A stretch of 64,000 nt of DNA from Chlorocebus sabaeus (GCF_047675955.1 NC_132912.1:17458500-17522499), one strand, 5' to 3'. Counted from the first letter of the stretch, positions 1 through 11,633 are shown. Made by a program: numbers and translations. Notes: generated from the letters alone by a model not told the origin.

Positions 1-120
1 CCTGGTTATTATTCCCATTTTAAAGATGAGAAAATTGGGGTTGAGAGAGGGTAAGTTATATGACCAAAGCCTGCAGGTTGTAAACAACTCAAACCTTTGT
101 GTTTTGACGTTCAGTTCTCT
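1..120 (-). repeat. MIR SINE fragment
   Basis: Reverse complement of the MIR core is visible: 'cccattttaaagatgag' followed by the 'gagagggtaagtta' motif that flanks the conserved core. MIRs are ancient tRNA-derived SINEs, so this copy predates primates. It starts at the window edge and may be longer. Confidence 0.75.
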
Positions 121-1354
121 GCAGTTTACACTAGAGTATGTTGTAACTGGGGAAATGCCATTTTCTAAGCCTCTTCCCCTAGAATCCTTTCCAAAATGGT
201 AACCATAGCATAGGTTGTTGCCCCCGAAGTATTGCTGGTAGCATCTTGCTGAAAACCTACCTAGACTCAATTCAAAGGCTACCATGCAACTTACATATAA
301 ATGCTTCAAAGCCTGCATAACTGAGGCATTTGAGGTTCTCCTTTTACATGGAAGATATATAAGCCGCCCTATGGGAGCAGGATTATCAGGTGACCTGAAC
401 AATGTGCCCTAAAATAAACTGAAAAGAAGCCTCTGGCTTGATGAGAGTCTAATTCTTCTTGCATTCTACCTTGAGCAATTTCCTCTGTGCAACCCAGGTT
501 CAAAAGAGAATACACTGCCCTCCATCCCCCCAGGAAAGAATTGGGACTTTCTGTACTGCACCGAGTTCTAGAATTCAGGAGAGTTCATATACTCTGAAAA
601 ATGCTTAACTTTCAAGGAGTAGGTTGGTTCTGGGAGAATCTGACTTAATGCTTTTCACCTGGATCTATAAAGATGGAATCGAAGATCTGCAAAATCACCT
701 TTGCATCCAGATGTCAAATCATCTTTGCATTACAAATTCCTTTCGAGAAAGGGATCTTTATTAAAATTGTAAAAGTTCCTTTTTGGTTTTTTTTCACTGT
801 AGGTGCTATTTTCTTTTTCTGTTTCTTTTGTTTGTTTGTTTGTTTTTATTTGTTTCAAGTCTCAGGTCAAAATTCTTCTTCAGTTCTAAGTTCAGTGCTT
901 CCTGGATTTCCATGAAGTGTTAATGACTACTTTAAGGCTTACAGTTCACAGACCCAGGACACCTGAATACTAATGACCTAAAGGCCCAAACCCATGACTC
1001 CCAGGCATCTCTTCTGTTTGTTAAACTCTGAGCCTCCCTAATGAGATGTGAAAAAGTTTCCATAAGGTAGAGGCTGCAGGCACTGTCCAGGTATTGATAA
1101 AGACCTACCTTTCCAGAATTCATTTTCTATGATTCTAATGAGGGTCCTAGGAAAAAGAGTTTTAAAATGTAAGCACCAGCAGAAAGTCAAAGGATTTATT
1201 TACCATCCAAACCACTTCTAAAATAGCCACATTTCTTTTTCTTCATGAAAACATAACATACGTAAGCCAACAATCCAGCACTTGCCTCTCTCCTGTTGAT
1301 GCCCCCTTTTTTGCCTCTCTTCTTGCCCTATTTGACATGTAATTCATGGATTGA
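121..1354. other. unique sequence, no gene seen
   Basis: No recognisable repeat and no supported gene. An 80-codon open frame at 673-915 (+) runs through a T-rich stretch and has no splice or family support. A T-rich/(TTTG)n run lies near 785-860. Confidence 0.6.
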
Positions 1355-1540
1355 CTGATAATAATAACAATAACCAACATTTCATGCACTCTCACTGCAT
1401 GCTAAATATTTTACGTAGATTATTTCACTTACGCCCTAGAATAGCCCTACAAAATAGATGCAATTAATATTCTCATTTTATAGATGAGGATAACTTAGGA
1501 TAATAAAGTCAAGAAGGTCATATATGACATAGTCATTCAC
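1355..1540 (-). repeat. MIR SINE fragment
   Basis: Reads in the reverse MIR direction: 'ctcattttatagatgagga' preceded by the 'tatttcactt...ccctagaatagccctac' segment that mirrors the MIR 3' half. It is followed directly by an L2-type relic, a common arrangement of old repeats. Confidence 0.7.
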
Positions 1541-1680
1541 TCATTCATATTTATTTAGCACCTATTAAATATTGAGCTCTATGAGAAGTGCTGGCTACAC
1601 ATTGGTCAATAAATTAAGCATTGTCTCTGCCTTTATAGTGTTTGTGATTCAGTAGGAAGGAAAATAAAAAAGTTTAGAGA
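1541..1680 (-). repeat. L2 LINE 3'-end relic
   Basis: 'cactcattcatatttattta' followed by 'gcacctattaaat' and a 'cattggtcaataaa' segment matches the reversed 3' terminus of L2, whose forward form ends in 'gtgctcaataaatgtttgtt'. Highly diverged and non-coding. Confidence 0.6.
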
Positions 1681-1814
1681 TGATTTGTAAGGCAGTAAGT
1701 AGCAAAGCAAAGATTCAAACCCAGAATTCAAACTCTTCCTCTAAAGCCACTGCCAGCGCTTGTACTGCAAAGAACTGTTAAATACAGTGAGTTCTAAGTT
1801 TCTCTTCAAAGAAT

Positions 1815-2323
1815 CAGTATGTCAGTATGTTCAGTTCTTTGTTCTCCATTTTAAAGTTTAACTTCCTCGTTCTCCTTGTCTCCTTGCCCCTAGTTTCAGT
1901 AAACAGCCTTCCTACCAGTTGTAATCAGTAGTTCACATCTATTCCTCTGGTCACTTGCTCTGTCCTGAGTCACGCCTGGTCACCTGCTCTGACCTGAGTC
2001 ACCTTTAGTCACCTGTTCTGTAACTGTCTTTCCTGCAAAAACTGCTCATCCTGCCACTCTGGCTCGTATCCCTGCTCTCTTTAAAACAGTCAATCGGAAT
2101 TAGCTTAGATTGTGCAGCCCAACCCTAGCCAACAGGGGAATGTCACAGCAGTAGGAGCTACCTGTGTCAGGGATAAGAACCCCTTCCCCTCCCTTGTTCA
2201 GGTGTGCTCTCGCCATTGCTCCATTCATGAGACACACCCTTCTATAGAAGTAAAATTGCCTTGCTGAGAAAATTTATGTTTGGGTGCTATTTCTTTTGTG
2301 GCACTAAAAATTTATTTCCAACA
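1815..2323 (+). mobile_element. solitary ERV LTR, probably class I
   Basis: Block with three copies of a 'tcac(c)tg' motif, pyrimidine-rich U3-like sequence, a U5-like 'ccttgctgaga' stretch and an end in CA at 2323. No internal retroviral sequence adjoins it, so I read it as a solo LTR. The left end is approximate because I could not find a clean TG start or target-site duplication. The subfamily is not assigned. Confidence 0.5.
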
Positions 2324-3093
2324 AAACCATGGTGTGCAATGGGGGAAATTAAAATGTTCTTACCTGAGCCACCGTATCTTACAACCCAAAATATTTTTCT
2401 AGATTTCTCAAGTTCGTATTTGGAAGAACTTCTTTAACAAAAAATAAAAGAGCTTTCTGGGCTCAAGGGGCCTTTCCATTGCTGTCACATAGAGTAGAAG
2501 ACCCACCCCCTGCACCCTAGCTGCCCAGCCTCCACACACAGTCTTCATGTCCCAGTGATTGCCCTAGACTTTGCAGGAGTCTGTGTGTTTGCCTCTGGGC
2601 TTGTGTTGTGCAGTTATGGGAGGCAAGGCCTGGAGAAGGTGAGAGAGAAAGAATACTTTGGTATTGGAGGTTGAGAACAAGTCATCTCTGGTTAGAGGCC
2701 ATTGAAGGCAAGAAGAAGATTTACAGGCTTTTGCTTGACTTTCTAGAACCCAGTAGTGTGCACTGGCTTTCCAAGCGTGATCTGAAACTGCATATTTAAA
2801 GGAATCGTGCCTACAAAGGGAAGAGAGAGATATGTGCTACTCTGTAATGTTCACAACCATGCCTGGTGTGCTTGAGTCTGTTGTGGAAGCTTTACTTTCA
2901 AAGGCAATTGACAAACCAGGGCCTGTCTGGAGGGAACAGATTGAAATTCATGGTAGGTGAAGAACTAATAACGTCCCGGCTGGAGAAGAGCAGATTCGGG
3001 GGATTCAATAGCTCTCTTTGAATACTTTAAGGACCATAAGGTAAAGGAATAATTAGATTTAACTTCTGTAGCTTCAAGATACAGAATGAGGAC
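2324..3093. other. unique sequence, no gene seen
   Basis: No repeat recognised. A 63-codon frame at 2608-2799 (+) has no support. A minus-strand donor-like 'gtaagaac' (reverse of 2360-2367) has no convincing acceptor and open frame upstream. Confidence 0.5.
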
Positions 3094-3525
3094 TGATATG
3101 GACTGAATGCTTGTGTCTCCCTGAAATAAGTATGTTGAAACCCAAAGCCCCTGTGTGATGGTATTAGGAGGTGAGGTCTTTGGGAGGTGATTAGGGTCTT
3201 GAAAGTGGAGCTCTGATAAATGTGAGGTTAGAGTAAGAAGCTGGGGCCAGGCACGGTGGCTTTTGCCTGTAATCCTATCACTTTGGAAGGCCGAGCAGGC
3301 GGATCACAAGGTCAGGAGTTCGAGACCAGCCTGGCCAACATGGTGAAACCCCCGTCTCTACTAAAAATACAAAAAATTAGCCAGGTGTGGTGGCAGGCAC
3401 CTGTAATCCCAGCTATGTGGGAGGCTGAAGCAGAAGAATCACTTGAACCCAGGAGGCGGAGGTTGCAGTAAGTGGAGACCACATCACTGCACTCCAGCCT
3501 GGGCAACAGAGCAAGGCTCCATCTG

Positions 3526-3572
<47 letters not shown>

Positions 3573-3741
3573 AGCTGGCTGTCTGTAACCCAGAAGAGGG
3601 CCCTCACCCAGAACGTACCAGAACCATGCTGGCACCCTGATCCTATACTTCACAGCCTCCAGAACCATGAGAAATAAATGTGAGTTGTTAAAGCCCCCTG
3701 TCTATGGCATTTGGTGACAGCAGCCCAAGCTGACTGAGACA
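3094..3741 (+). mobile_element. ERVL-MaLR solo LTR (MST/MLT1 type), split by an Alu
   Basis: Begins 'tgatatggactgaatg' and ends 'ctgactgagaca', with the typical 'ggaggtgaggtctttggga' and 'cctccagaaccatgagaaat' segments of MaLR LTRs. Flanks 'aggac' and 'aagac' look like a 5-bp target-site duplication with one change. The Alu at 3245-3570 splits it. Non-coding; MaLR LTRs keep polyadenylation and promoter remnants, but no activity can be inferred. Confidence 0.85.
3245..3570 (+). mobile_element. AluS element with long poly(A) tail
   Basis: Full-length dimeric Alu, left arm from 'ggccaggcacggtggc', tail of more than 40 A. Perfect target-site duplication GAAGCTGG at 3237-3244 and 3571-3578. Inserted into the MaLR LTR, so it is younger than that LTR. 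Confidence 0.97.
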
Positions 3742-3824
3742 AAGACCGATATATACAGCAATTCAGCCCACACTCACCGAGCAGCCAGCAGTGATGGCCA
3801 TGGCCCAAGGTCGTGGTATTACAA

Positions 3825-4090
3825 TTTGCAAAGTATTAAATACAAATATGAATAAAACATGAACGGGCCTTGCCCTCTGGGAGCTTAAGTGTATTAAGAG
3901 AGACAGACACAAAGCATCACTGGTATTTAAGTATCATTTCACCATAATATGAGGCTGTGAGAGCAGCACAGGGGAGGAACACTTAACCAACCTGGGAGTT
4001 AGGGGAGATTTTGTGATGGAGCTTTTAACATAGCACCCAGCACAGGAGGCACTTGATAGATATTTCCTCATTGAATGAATAAACCTGTGT
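3825..4090 (-). repeat. L2 LINE relic
   Basis: 'ttgccctctgggagctta' and 'gagagacagacacaaa' resemble reversed L2 3' sequence. The last 50 bases ('gcacttgatagatatttcc' ... 'gaatgaataaa') read in the forward L2/MIR 3'-end direction, so two fragments may adjoin. Confidence 0.5.
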
Positions 4091-4291
4091 TTGAGGATAA
4101 TTCTTGGGGTCGTATAGGATGGATGGCAGTGGAAGGAGATCAGAGGGAGGAAAGTCAGCTGGGACTTGGCTGCGAGGCTTTTGCTAGAGTCACCTAATTA
4201 AAGATTAAAAGGGCCTACATGAAACGAGTAATTTTAGAGTTGAAAAGAGGAGGAAGGAGACTTGAGATATATTTAGTAGGTGGAAAGAACA

Positions 4292-4577
4292 GCCCAGGCA
4301 CAGTGGCTCATGTCTATAATCCCAGCACTTTGGGAGGCCAAGGCGGGCGGATCATGAGGTCAGGAGTTTGAGATCAGCTTTGCCAATGTGGTGAAACCCC
4401 GTCTCTACTAAAAATACAAAAATTAGCCGGCCATGGTGGCAGGTGCCTGTAGTCCCAACTACTCAGGAGGCTGAGGTGGGAGGATCGCTTGAACCCAGGA
4501 GACGGAGGCTGTAGTGAGCTGAGATCGTGCCACCACATTCCAGTCTGGGCGCCAGAGACACCCCCTCAAAAAATAAA
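4292..4577 (+). mobile_element. AluS element
   Basis: Complete dimer from 'gcccaggcacagtggctca' to a short A-rich tail with 'aaataaaaataaataag'. The right arm has a small loss near 'gcgccagagacaccccc'. Diverged, of AluS age. Confidence 0.95.
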
Positions 4578-4659
4578 AATAAATAAGAATGACAAAGGCA
4601 GCACGGCGTTATGATAATAGCTCGATATGAGATGCTCTTCTTGGTCTTCCCCTAAACCT

Positions 4660-4850
4660 CAGTACTCCCAAATGAATTCATTCCTTTCACAAATATTCAT
4701 CAAGGGCATCCCAGGTGCCTTGCACTGTGCTACGCCCTGGGGATATGCCAAAGAATGGCCTGGACCCCCAGCCTCTCCTCATCTTGCTCCTGGGACAGCA
4801 CAATGTAGATGAGAAGCAGAAGATGGAAGAAGCCTCTGAATAAGGTAACA
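4660..4850 (-). repeat. L2 LINE 3'-end relic
   Basis: 'ttcattcctttcacaaata' followed by 'ccaggtgccttgcactgtg' and 'ccctggggatatgcc' is the reversed L2 terminus. A 61-codon open frame across it is not a gene. Confidence 0.6.
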
Positions 4851-5499
4851 AAGGTGAACAATGGCTGTTAACTATGGTCCAGAAAGAAAGGTCAGCAAGA
4901 TAGAGGGAGTCTTTTCTCTACAAAGGGTCACTGAACCACAGGAAGAAAAATCAATAGACGGTTGTGCAAGCAAAGAACAATTTGATTCCCCCCTAGAGAG
5001 CCATAGAAAATATTGTATTCATAAGCTCATAAATGTTTGAAAAGGGAATAGAAAACTATTTAATGAGCTCAGAAAATAGTTTCTAAATTTCAGCTCTGAT
5101 GTTATTGGTACCTGCAGAAGAGAGGTGGAGAGGTTAAAGAGAAAGAGCAAACTAAGACTGTGCAGAAACCAAGGAAAAAAAAGAAGAAACAGTTGAACAT
5201 TTCATGAAACAGAGGAGGAAAGAAAAGTGATGGACACATGAAATAAAACACAGAAAGAGAGCCCTGAGAAAAACAGAAGAAATGAAGACAGAAGGCAAAA
5301 GACAGTCACCCACAGAAACCAAGGATATAGAGACACATGAAATAGACAGAAATGCAAACATATGATCACAGAGGAGCAGGTTTACACAGACAGAACTTTC
5401 CACAGAAAAGGCCCAGAAAGAGAGATGCCAGACAGAAGCTCAGATAGGAGCGTAAAAAGGGAAACGTGTATTTGAGGCTCATGTCTATAGATGCATAAA
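4851..5499. other. unique purine-rich sequence
   Basis: A and G dominate the + strand from about 5110 to 5450, with many 'agaaa' and 'cagaa' words but no regular repeat unit. No gene seen. Two minus-strand frames (5152-5403, 5366-5554) only reflect the T/C-rich complement. Confidence 0.5.
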
Positions 5500-5745
5500 T
5501 AATAATAATAAATACATGCATGGCTTTTACTGTCTCAAGCACTCTTCCAAGCACTTTATATATTATTTAATCCTTATAAGAGCCTTATGAGGGAAGCACA
5601 TTATCATCACTGTTGTTGTCCCCATCTTTCAGATGTAGAAGTTGGGTCAGAGAGGTGAAGTTACTTGCCTGAGGTCACACAGCTGGCTAACAACATTACT
5701 GAGACTTGGATGCAGGCAGTCTAGTCTTAATAGCTATGTGCTCTT
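5500..5745 (-). repeat. MIR SINE
   Basis: Long reversed MIR: 'cactttatatattatttaa', 'ccccatctttcagatgtag', 'gaagttacttgcctgaggt' and 'cacacagctggctaac' are in the expected order. One of the better preserved MIR copies in the window. Confidence 0.85.
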
Positions 5746-5874
5746 AATACTGCCCTACATCCCTGTAACTGTCTGACATATGCACAAATAAACCATGGCA
5801 AAGATGCATAGAGGGGGTAAAAGTCAAGAAGAAAGCCCACACAGGCACTGTCACAAGACATGAATAAACTCTGT

Positions 5875-6251
5875 TGTATTGGAAGTTTTCACGCTGCTAA
5901 TAAAGACATACCCGAGACCGGGTAATTTACAAAGGAAAGGAGGTTTAATGGATTCACAGTTCCACGTGGCTGGGGAGGCCTCCCAATCCTGGCAGAAGAC
6001 AAGGAGGAGGAAAGCCACATCTCACATGGTGGCAAGCAAAGAGAGAAGGAGAGTAAGTTAAACCACTTGGATCTCTTTTCTGATAAAACCATTGGATCTC
6101 ATGAGACTTATTTACCACCATGAGAACACTATGGGGGAAACCACTCCAGTGATTCAATTATCTCCCACTGGGTCCCTCTCACAACATATGGGCATTAGGG
6201 GAGCTACAATTCAAGATGAGATTTAAGTGAGGACACAGCCAAACCATATCA
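5875..6251 (-). mobile_element. MST/THE1-type MaLR solo LTR
   Basis: Starts 'tgtattggaagttttc' and ends 'ccaaaccatatca', with 'gagaccgggtaatttacaa' and 'ggctggggaggcctc' characteristic of MST/THE1 LTRs read in reverse. Perfect 5-bp target-site duplication TCTGT at 5870-5874 and 6252-6256. No internal region adjoins it. Confidence 0.95.
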
Positions 6252-7189
6252 TCTGTCCTTCATGGGAAAATGTCTACATCTTCGGAAATTTTGGAAATTA
6301 TGATCAAATATTCTCAAGCTGTGCTGAATATCCACAGCTATGTGCATAATAAAAGAGGGAAACAGTGCCCAAATCCCTCCCTCGCAAGGGCCAGGGAAGA
6401 TCCAGCCAGATACAGGTTAAGGGGCTGCAGGTTGGAAACCGGAGTGCATGGAGTCAAGGCTAGGGGTGGAAATCCCTGCCCAGGCAACAGATTGCTTGGG
6501 GCTGGGTAAACCAAGACAAACTCCAGCAAAAAGATAGGATGGAAATACCCAGAAGAACAAATGTAATTCACATGGACATGAATGGATAAACAAATCAAGC
6601 ACTTACTACTGTTCTTACTATTAAGAATGTAACAGAAAAAAAGACAGAGAACATCCCATGGAGAACTCTTAGCTAGTGGGAGAGAGACAACAGCAGACAA
6701 TTAGAACATGGTGCCGTCAGTCTACACTGCAACAGGGGGAGGAGGAGAGAAGAGCTGGGCTAGGCCAGGTCTACTATATACCTCTGAGGCTTCACAGAGG
6801 GAGCTGGGAGGGGCGAGACTGCAGCACAAAAGCTCGCTTCCTCTTGTCACAACAGTGGACCTTTGAGACTGAGATGCCTGGAGCACTTCAGGTGCTGCTC
6901 TGAGTGGGACAATCCACTCTCTTGAATCCTTAATCATGTGTATATATTTTGCTGGCTCCACAATAAAGCAAAGTACAAGCAAGTTTGGCTGAGTCCAATT
7001 CCACAGTCATGCAAGCCCAGGGAACTGGGCCAGCCATGGGGTCAAGAGCATGTTGGAAGGTACCTAAGACACCCAAAGTTTGGGGACAGCTCCCCACAAA
7101 ACACAAAGTTTAAGCTGAAAACTCAAAGATAAACAGAACTAGCCAGGTGAGGCAAGAGAAGGAGATGGAGGGGTAAAGACTGTTTGAGA
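6252..7189. other. unassigned sequence, no gene seen
   Basis: No repeat recognised with confidence. A stretch near 6900-7060 with 'caataaagcaaag' could be part of an old LTR, but I cannot delimit it. Several 60-120 codon frames on both strands have no support. Confidence 0.45.
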
Positions 7190-7521
7190 AGCAGGAAGGA
7201 GAGAATGTGAAAGCTGGGAGAAGAGAGAGAGAGAGAGAGAGCATAGAATGTGCAAAATTCTGAAAGAAATCCTGTGTGACTTGGGAGATGGAGAACTAGG
7301 TGGAGAATGCTGGAGAACTATAGCAAGAGTTTTATAGGCATCACAAAGTCAACAATGTGGATTTCTTCTATGGGAAAGGGCAAAGCATTGAAGGGTCTTA
7401 GTTATGGAAGTGACACACGGGATATGCATTTTAGCATGTGCACCCTGGCTTCAGTGAGGATAGATTAGTGGGTCTGCAGAAAGATCCCACCGATCAGTTA
7501 GAAGGATAGGCAATGACCCAG
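7190..7521 (+). repeat. ancient interspersed repeat, 5' part (split)
   Basis: 'gcattgaagggtcttagtta' and 'cagttagaaggatagg' match a high-copy ancient mammalian repeat that I recognise but cannot name. Its continuation is at 8944-9150, so the MLT1-like and MLT2-like LTRs between were inserted into it. A (GA)n run lies at 7218-7241. Confidence 0.5.
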
Positions 7522-8414
7522 TGTTGCAGTGGCCACCATCAACTCGTTCTCTCCCTACGTGCACATGTCAGGAAATGAAACCTAAAATTCCTCCCCTTGA
7601 ATTGGAGCTGGCCTTAGAAAGTACTTGAACCAGTAGAATACTACAGAAGAAGTGACATTCTGGGATTTCCAGTGCTAGGTCACAAAAAGTGTTGTGGCTT
7701 CTGCCTGGATCTCTTGGAACGTTCATTCTCTGGACACTTCCCCAAGAAATCCAGCCATTCCCCCAAGGAATTGAGTCTTCCTGAGCTGCAAGAAGCTCAA
7801 GTCACATGTGGAGGCTCCTTTGCTGATCCTTTAGATGGCAGCCTTAGCTGAATTCCTAGGTAACTGCTAGTTACCTAGCAGTCAGTGGTAACTGAACTGA
7901 CATGTAAGTGTCACATCTTGGACGTCCAGCTCAGGCAAGCTCTCAGATGACTCCAGTGGACTGCAACCCTATGAAAGCCCTCCATTAAGAGTTCCCTGGG
8001 CTGGGTGTGGTGGCTCACATCTGTAATTCCAACACCTTGCTGAGATGGCAGGATCGCTCGAGCCCAGGAGTTGCCTGGGCAACATAGGGAAACCCCATCT
8101 CTACAAAAAAATTCAAAAATTAGCTGGGCTTGGTGGCGTGCTCCTGCTGTCCCAGCTACTCAGGAGGCTGAGGCAGGAGGATTGCTTGATCACAGGAGGT
8201 CAAGGTTGCAGTGAGCTGTGATGGTGCCACCGCACACCAGTATGGGTGACAGAGTGAGATCCTGTCTCAAAAACAGTCACAACAACAAGAAAAGAATTCC
8301 CCTGCTGAGTCCAGGCAGCCCACGAAACTGAGAGAGAATATGAAATCATTGAAAACAAACAAGCCATCAGTTTGGGGGCAGTTTCTTATGTAGCAATAGA
8401 TAACCAAGATGCCA
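7522..8414 (+). mobile_element. MLT1-type MaLR LTR, split by an Alu
   Basis: Starts 'tgttgcagtggccacc'. Contains 'cccttgaattggagctggcc' and ends with 'agtttgggggcagtttctta' and 'gcaatagataacc', the typical 3' end of MLT1 LTRs. Interrupted by the AluJ at 7998-8275. Ends are approximate within a few bases. Confidence 0.7.
7998..8275 (+). mobile_element. AluJ element
   Basis: Old dimeric Alu with AluJ-type 'ggcaggatcgctcgagcc' and 'gaggtcaaggttgcagtga'. The left arm has a small internal loss. Imperfect target-site duplication 'aagagttccct' / 'aagaattcccc'. Lies inside the MLT1-type LTR. Confidence 0.93.
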
Positions 8415-8435
8415 GTTAAGAGAGAACAATAGCTA

Positions 8436-8569
8436 TGTATGTCTCGGCTCTCCAGAAAAATAGAATCAACAGCCTATCAATCTATCATCTACCTATCTGT
8501 CTTCTATCTATGTTATCTATCTATGTATCTATGTGTGTGTACATGTATGTATGTATGTATGTATGTATG

Positions 8570-8607
<38 letters not shown>

Positions 8608-8943
8608 AAGAGACTCAAGAATTGGTCTACACAATTGCAACGGCTAGCACATCTAAAATCTGTAGGGTAAGCTTGCAGGTTGCACATCCAGGCAGGAGTT
8701 GATTCTGCAGTCTTGAAGTCGAACTACCTCTTCTCTGGGACACCTCAGTTTTTGCTCCTAAGGGCTTTAATTGATTGAGATGAGACCCACCCACATTAAC
8801 AATGGTAAGCGCCTTTATTTAATGTCAGTTGATTGTAGATATTAACCACATCTACCAAATACCTCACAGTAACACTTTGATTAGCATTTGATTAAATAAT
8901 GGTACTAGAGCCTAGCCAAGTAGACACAGACAATTAGCTATCC
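8436..8943 (-). mobile_element. MLT2-type ERVL solo LTR
   Basis: Reversed MLT2 landmarks: 'ggctctccagaaaaatag' at the start, 'aattggtctacacaatt', 'gatgagacccacccacatt' in the middle, and 'cctagccaagtagacaca' near the end. A large microsatellite has grown in its AT-rich segment (8517-8606). Inserted beside the MLT1-type LTR in the same ancient repeat. Confidence 0.85.
8517..8606. repeat. compound (ATGT)n/(ATCT)n microsatellite
   Basis: About seven tandem 'atgt' units followed by about nine 'atct' units, flanked by broken copies. It sits where the MLT2 LTR consensus has a short (TA)/(CA)-rich segment, which is the likely seed. Confidence 0.97.
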
Positions 8944-9150
8944 AAGTAACCCAGACCAGAGATGGGTGGTGAGATTTCAAAGAGAAGATAGATTTAAAAC
9001 ATACTTAGGGTGTAAGACTTTAGCAAAAGTTTGGCGATGGACTAGAAACAGGCACTGAAGGAGACAGCGAGGGTCACGCAGGGGTTTCTGATTCAGGCCA
9101 CTGGGAGAAGGATGGTGCTTTCTCTGACACACAGAGTAGCGTAAACGAGA
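8944..9150 (+). repeat. ancient interspersed repeat, 3' part (split)
   Basis: 'gatggactagaaacaggc', 'gggtttctgattcaggcca' and 'ctgggagaaggatggtg' continue the same repeat seen at 7190-7521 and are also seen in the related copy near 31600-32326. Family name not assigned. Confidence 0.45.
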
Positions 9151-9420
9151 GGGGAGAGGACCACGATATGTTAATAATGAAGGTGGTGACCTGTTGTGGT
9201 TTTAATTTATGCTAAAACTTGTAAAGAAAACAAAAATGGGATCACGTTGCAGAACCGGAGTGCGATTGTGAAAAAGTGGTACTGTGAAATCGTTGGAAAG
9301 AGGTGAGGGATGCACCCATCCGACCGCCTTCAGGTGCCGTTTGCAATGAGCATAAAACGGTGACAGAAGTGACTTGCAAGGACCCCCCAGAGCTCTAATT
9401 GCATGGGTGTCCCATGCCTG
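9151..9420. other. unique sequence with several CpGs
   Basis: No repeat recognised. It has more CpG dinucleotides than its surroundings (for example around 9243-9360), but is far too short and weak to call a CpG island. A 78-codon minus frame has no support. Confidence 0.5.
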
Positions 9421-9676
9421 CCAAAGTGGGGAGATCACGAGGTCAGGAGATCGAGACCATCCTGGCTAACACAGTGAAACCCCATCTCTACTAGAGATAC
9501 AAAAAATTAGCCAGGCGTGGTGACGGGCGCCTGTAGTCCCAGCTACTCAGGAGGCTGAGGCAGGAGAATGGTGTGAACCTGGGAGGTGGAAGTTGCAGTG
9601 AGGCAAGATCGCACCACTGCACTCCAGCCTGGGCGACAGGGTGAGACTCCGTCTCAAAAGAAAAAAAAAAAAAGAA
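9421..9676 (+). mobile_element. AluY-like element, 5' truncated
   Basis: Starts inside the left arm at 'ggggagatcacgaggtcagg' and continues to an A-rich tail. 'gctaacacagtgaaacccc' and 'gagaatggtgtgaacc' are Y-type. The first 50 or so bases of an Alu are missing, as in 5'-truncated target-primed reverse transcription. Confidence 0.92.
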
Positions 9677-11596
9677 ATTAAAGCCGATTGTAAGTGTGAA
9701 AAATGCAAGTTCTAAAAATACAAAATCAACAGTTAAGATTAATGTTAAGATTTCAGAATATAGTTTAGTTTGCAGACAAAAAAAATCTAGGTCACTGCCA
9801 TTATTGTTCCATGTGTGAAGAAGAGAATGTAAAGAAACCAAGTTTTGTTGACGGATTACAAACTTTTATTTAGTTAGATTTTTTAGGGAAGGAAAAGGGA
9901 AGAGTAGGAAACTTTTGTTTGTTTGTTTGTTTGTTTTGCAGACGTTGCCTGGCAACATATTGAGAGTCTGAATTAACACTGAATCCTATGAAAACAGTTT
10001 TGTAATTATAATGCTGAATCAGTCTTATGTGTAATTACACCAACGTGCTAATTTCTTAAGGGAAATGTTCACAGTATATTTTGTATTTATGCCACCGTCT
10101 TTTATAAAAGATCTTATTTCATGAACTTCAATTTACCAGACCAAGTCCTAACTGTAGGCTTCAGCAAGGGCCAGTAATGCACGTGTATTTCAAAGAGCTT
10201 CATCTGTGCTCTGACTGGGAAACTGTCTTGCACAGGTGGAGAAACAGGGAGGCAGGTCATTTCTGCTCATGGTCATTAAATGAGCCGGGTTCACATACCT
10301 AAAGGGGCCGTAAGCCAGCGCACATCTCAGGCGTTGTTCCAGGACAGCTCCCACGGTTCACTGTGGAATTCATCATCTTCTGCTCTTTGGCTTCAGCCCT
10401 GCACTCGGCTTCGGTTTTTGCCTGGCCTCTGGGAACTGCTTTTGGCTTCTGGCTCCCTTCCAAATCCTAACTTTTCATCTATGCCCTTAGGCTTCACCCA
10501 GCAAAATCTCAAATAAGAATGATCCCTTCCTACCCTGGGTTGTCAGCCCTTATTTAGCCCTAGGCAAGGGCTAAGTAATCTGGGGACAGGGCAGGAAGCG
10601 TAACTCTTGGCTCTGCCTATACTCAAGCTGATAAATTTTCAGGGAATTCAGAGCGATTCCTGATTAGACCTCAGAGCCCGTGGTTTGACCGGACATCTTG
10701 AAAGGGAGGGACAAGCCGCAGACAGTCCATATAAAGGTAAGTCCGTTTCTATAGAAAATAATGCACAGAAAGATGATAACCTAGAAAGTTGAAGTTTAAT
10801 ACTTTCTGCTCCGTGTGACCTACTTTCCATCATGAAAATACCAAAGAAAGTTCGAACGGAACGAACTGAACAGGAAGGGTTGGACCTTACCAAGTGCGTG
10901 GTGATGCATATGAAATGATCACAAAAGCAAAACTGGGGTTTATAAATGTTTACACATCCCCTTAGGCAGAGGACTGGAACAGAAACTATTATAGCGCTAC
11001 TGCTCCATCATAGACTTGCTGTATTTATTGCAGATACCAAGAGTTTAAACTAGTTAGTAAAATATGAATTGTAAGCCAGAAAAATTAAACTAGAAATAAT
11101 CACAATAGCTACGATGTGCTGAAATTCTAATATGTAACAGCCTCTGTACTGAGCATTTGACATGTTGAATGTTCATAAAAACTCACAGAGGTATGTACTG
11201 TCTCCTTTTACTGATAAAGACACTGGCTGGGAAAAGTGCCTTAGCCTAATAAGAATAAAGATGTTGCCATCAATAACCAGCGGCAAAGGTAAAATGGTGC
11301 CTTTAAGATGTTCTAGTACGAATTCATTCACTTACAGGGGAGACCAAATTTAAAAGAAAATGAAAGATTAGGGATAACAAACAAGAAACATCAATAATAA
11401 AACGCCTGAAACAAACAAGACACATGGAGTCAACTTAAAGCTGAGCCTAGAAACCAGACTGTACTCCTCAACCCTTTCCAACTCCTACTTCCTGTAGTGA
11501 GTCTTGACCTATTTTCTGAACCACCTAGAAAGATCCTTTGTTCCTCCTGATACACTCCATAAAACACATGGCTCAGATTAACCAGGCCTGTAAATT

Positions 11597-11598
<2 letters not shown>
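9677..11598. other. unique sequence, no gene seen
   Basis: About 1.9 kb without a recognised repeat except a (TTTG)n run at 9916-9937. A donor-like 'aaaggtaagtcc' at 10733-10744 follows an acceptor-like site near 10640, but all three frames of that 105-nt interval contain stops, so it is not a coding exon. Open frames 10280-10516 (+) and 10648-10893 (-) have no support. Confidence 0.5.

Positions 11599-11631
<33 letters not shown>
11599..11631. repeat. (CA)n microsatellite
   Basis: About 16 uninterrupted CA units. Confidence 0.98.

Positions 11632-11633
<2 letters not shown>

Noticed and set aside
10636..10744. Plus-strand interval ending in a good 'gtaagtcc' donor
   Set aside because: Stops in all three frames. 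It could only be a non-coding exon, for which there is no evidence.
11599..11631. CRISPR-like regular repeats
   Set aside because: The regular repeats here and elsewhere are microsatellites; no spacer-repeat structure exists and the genome is a primate's.
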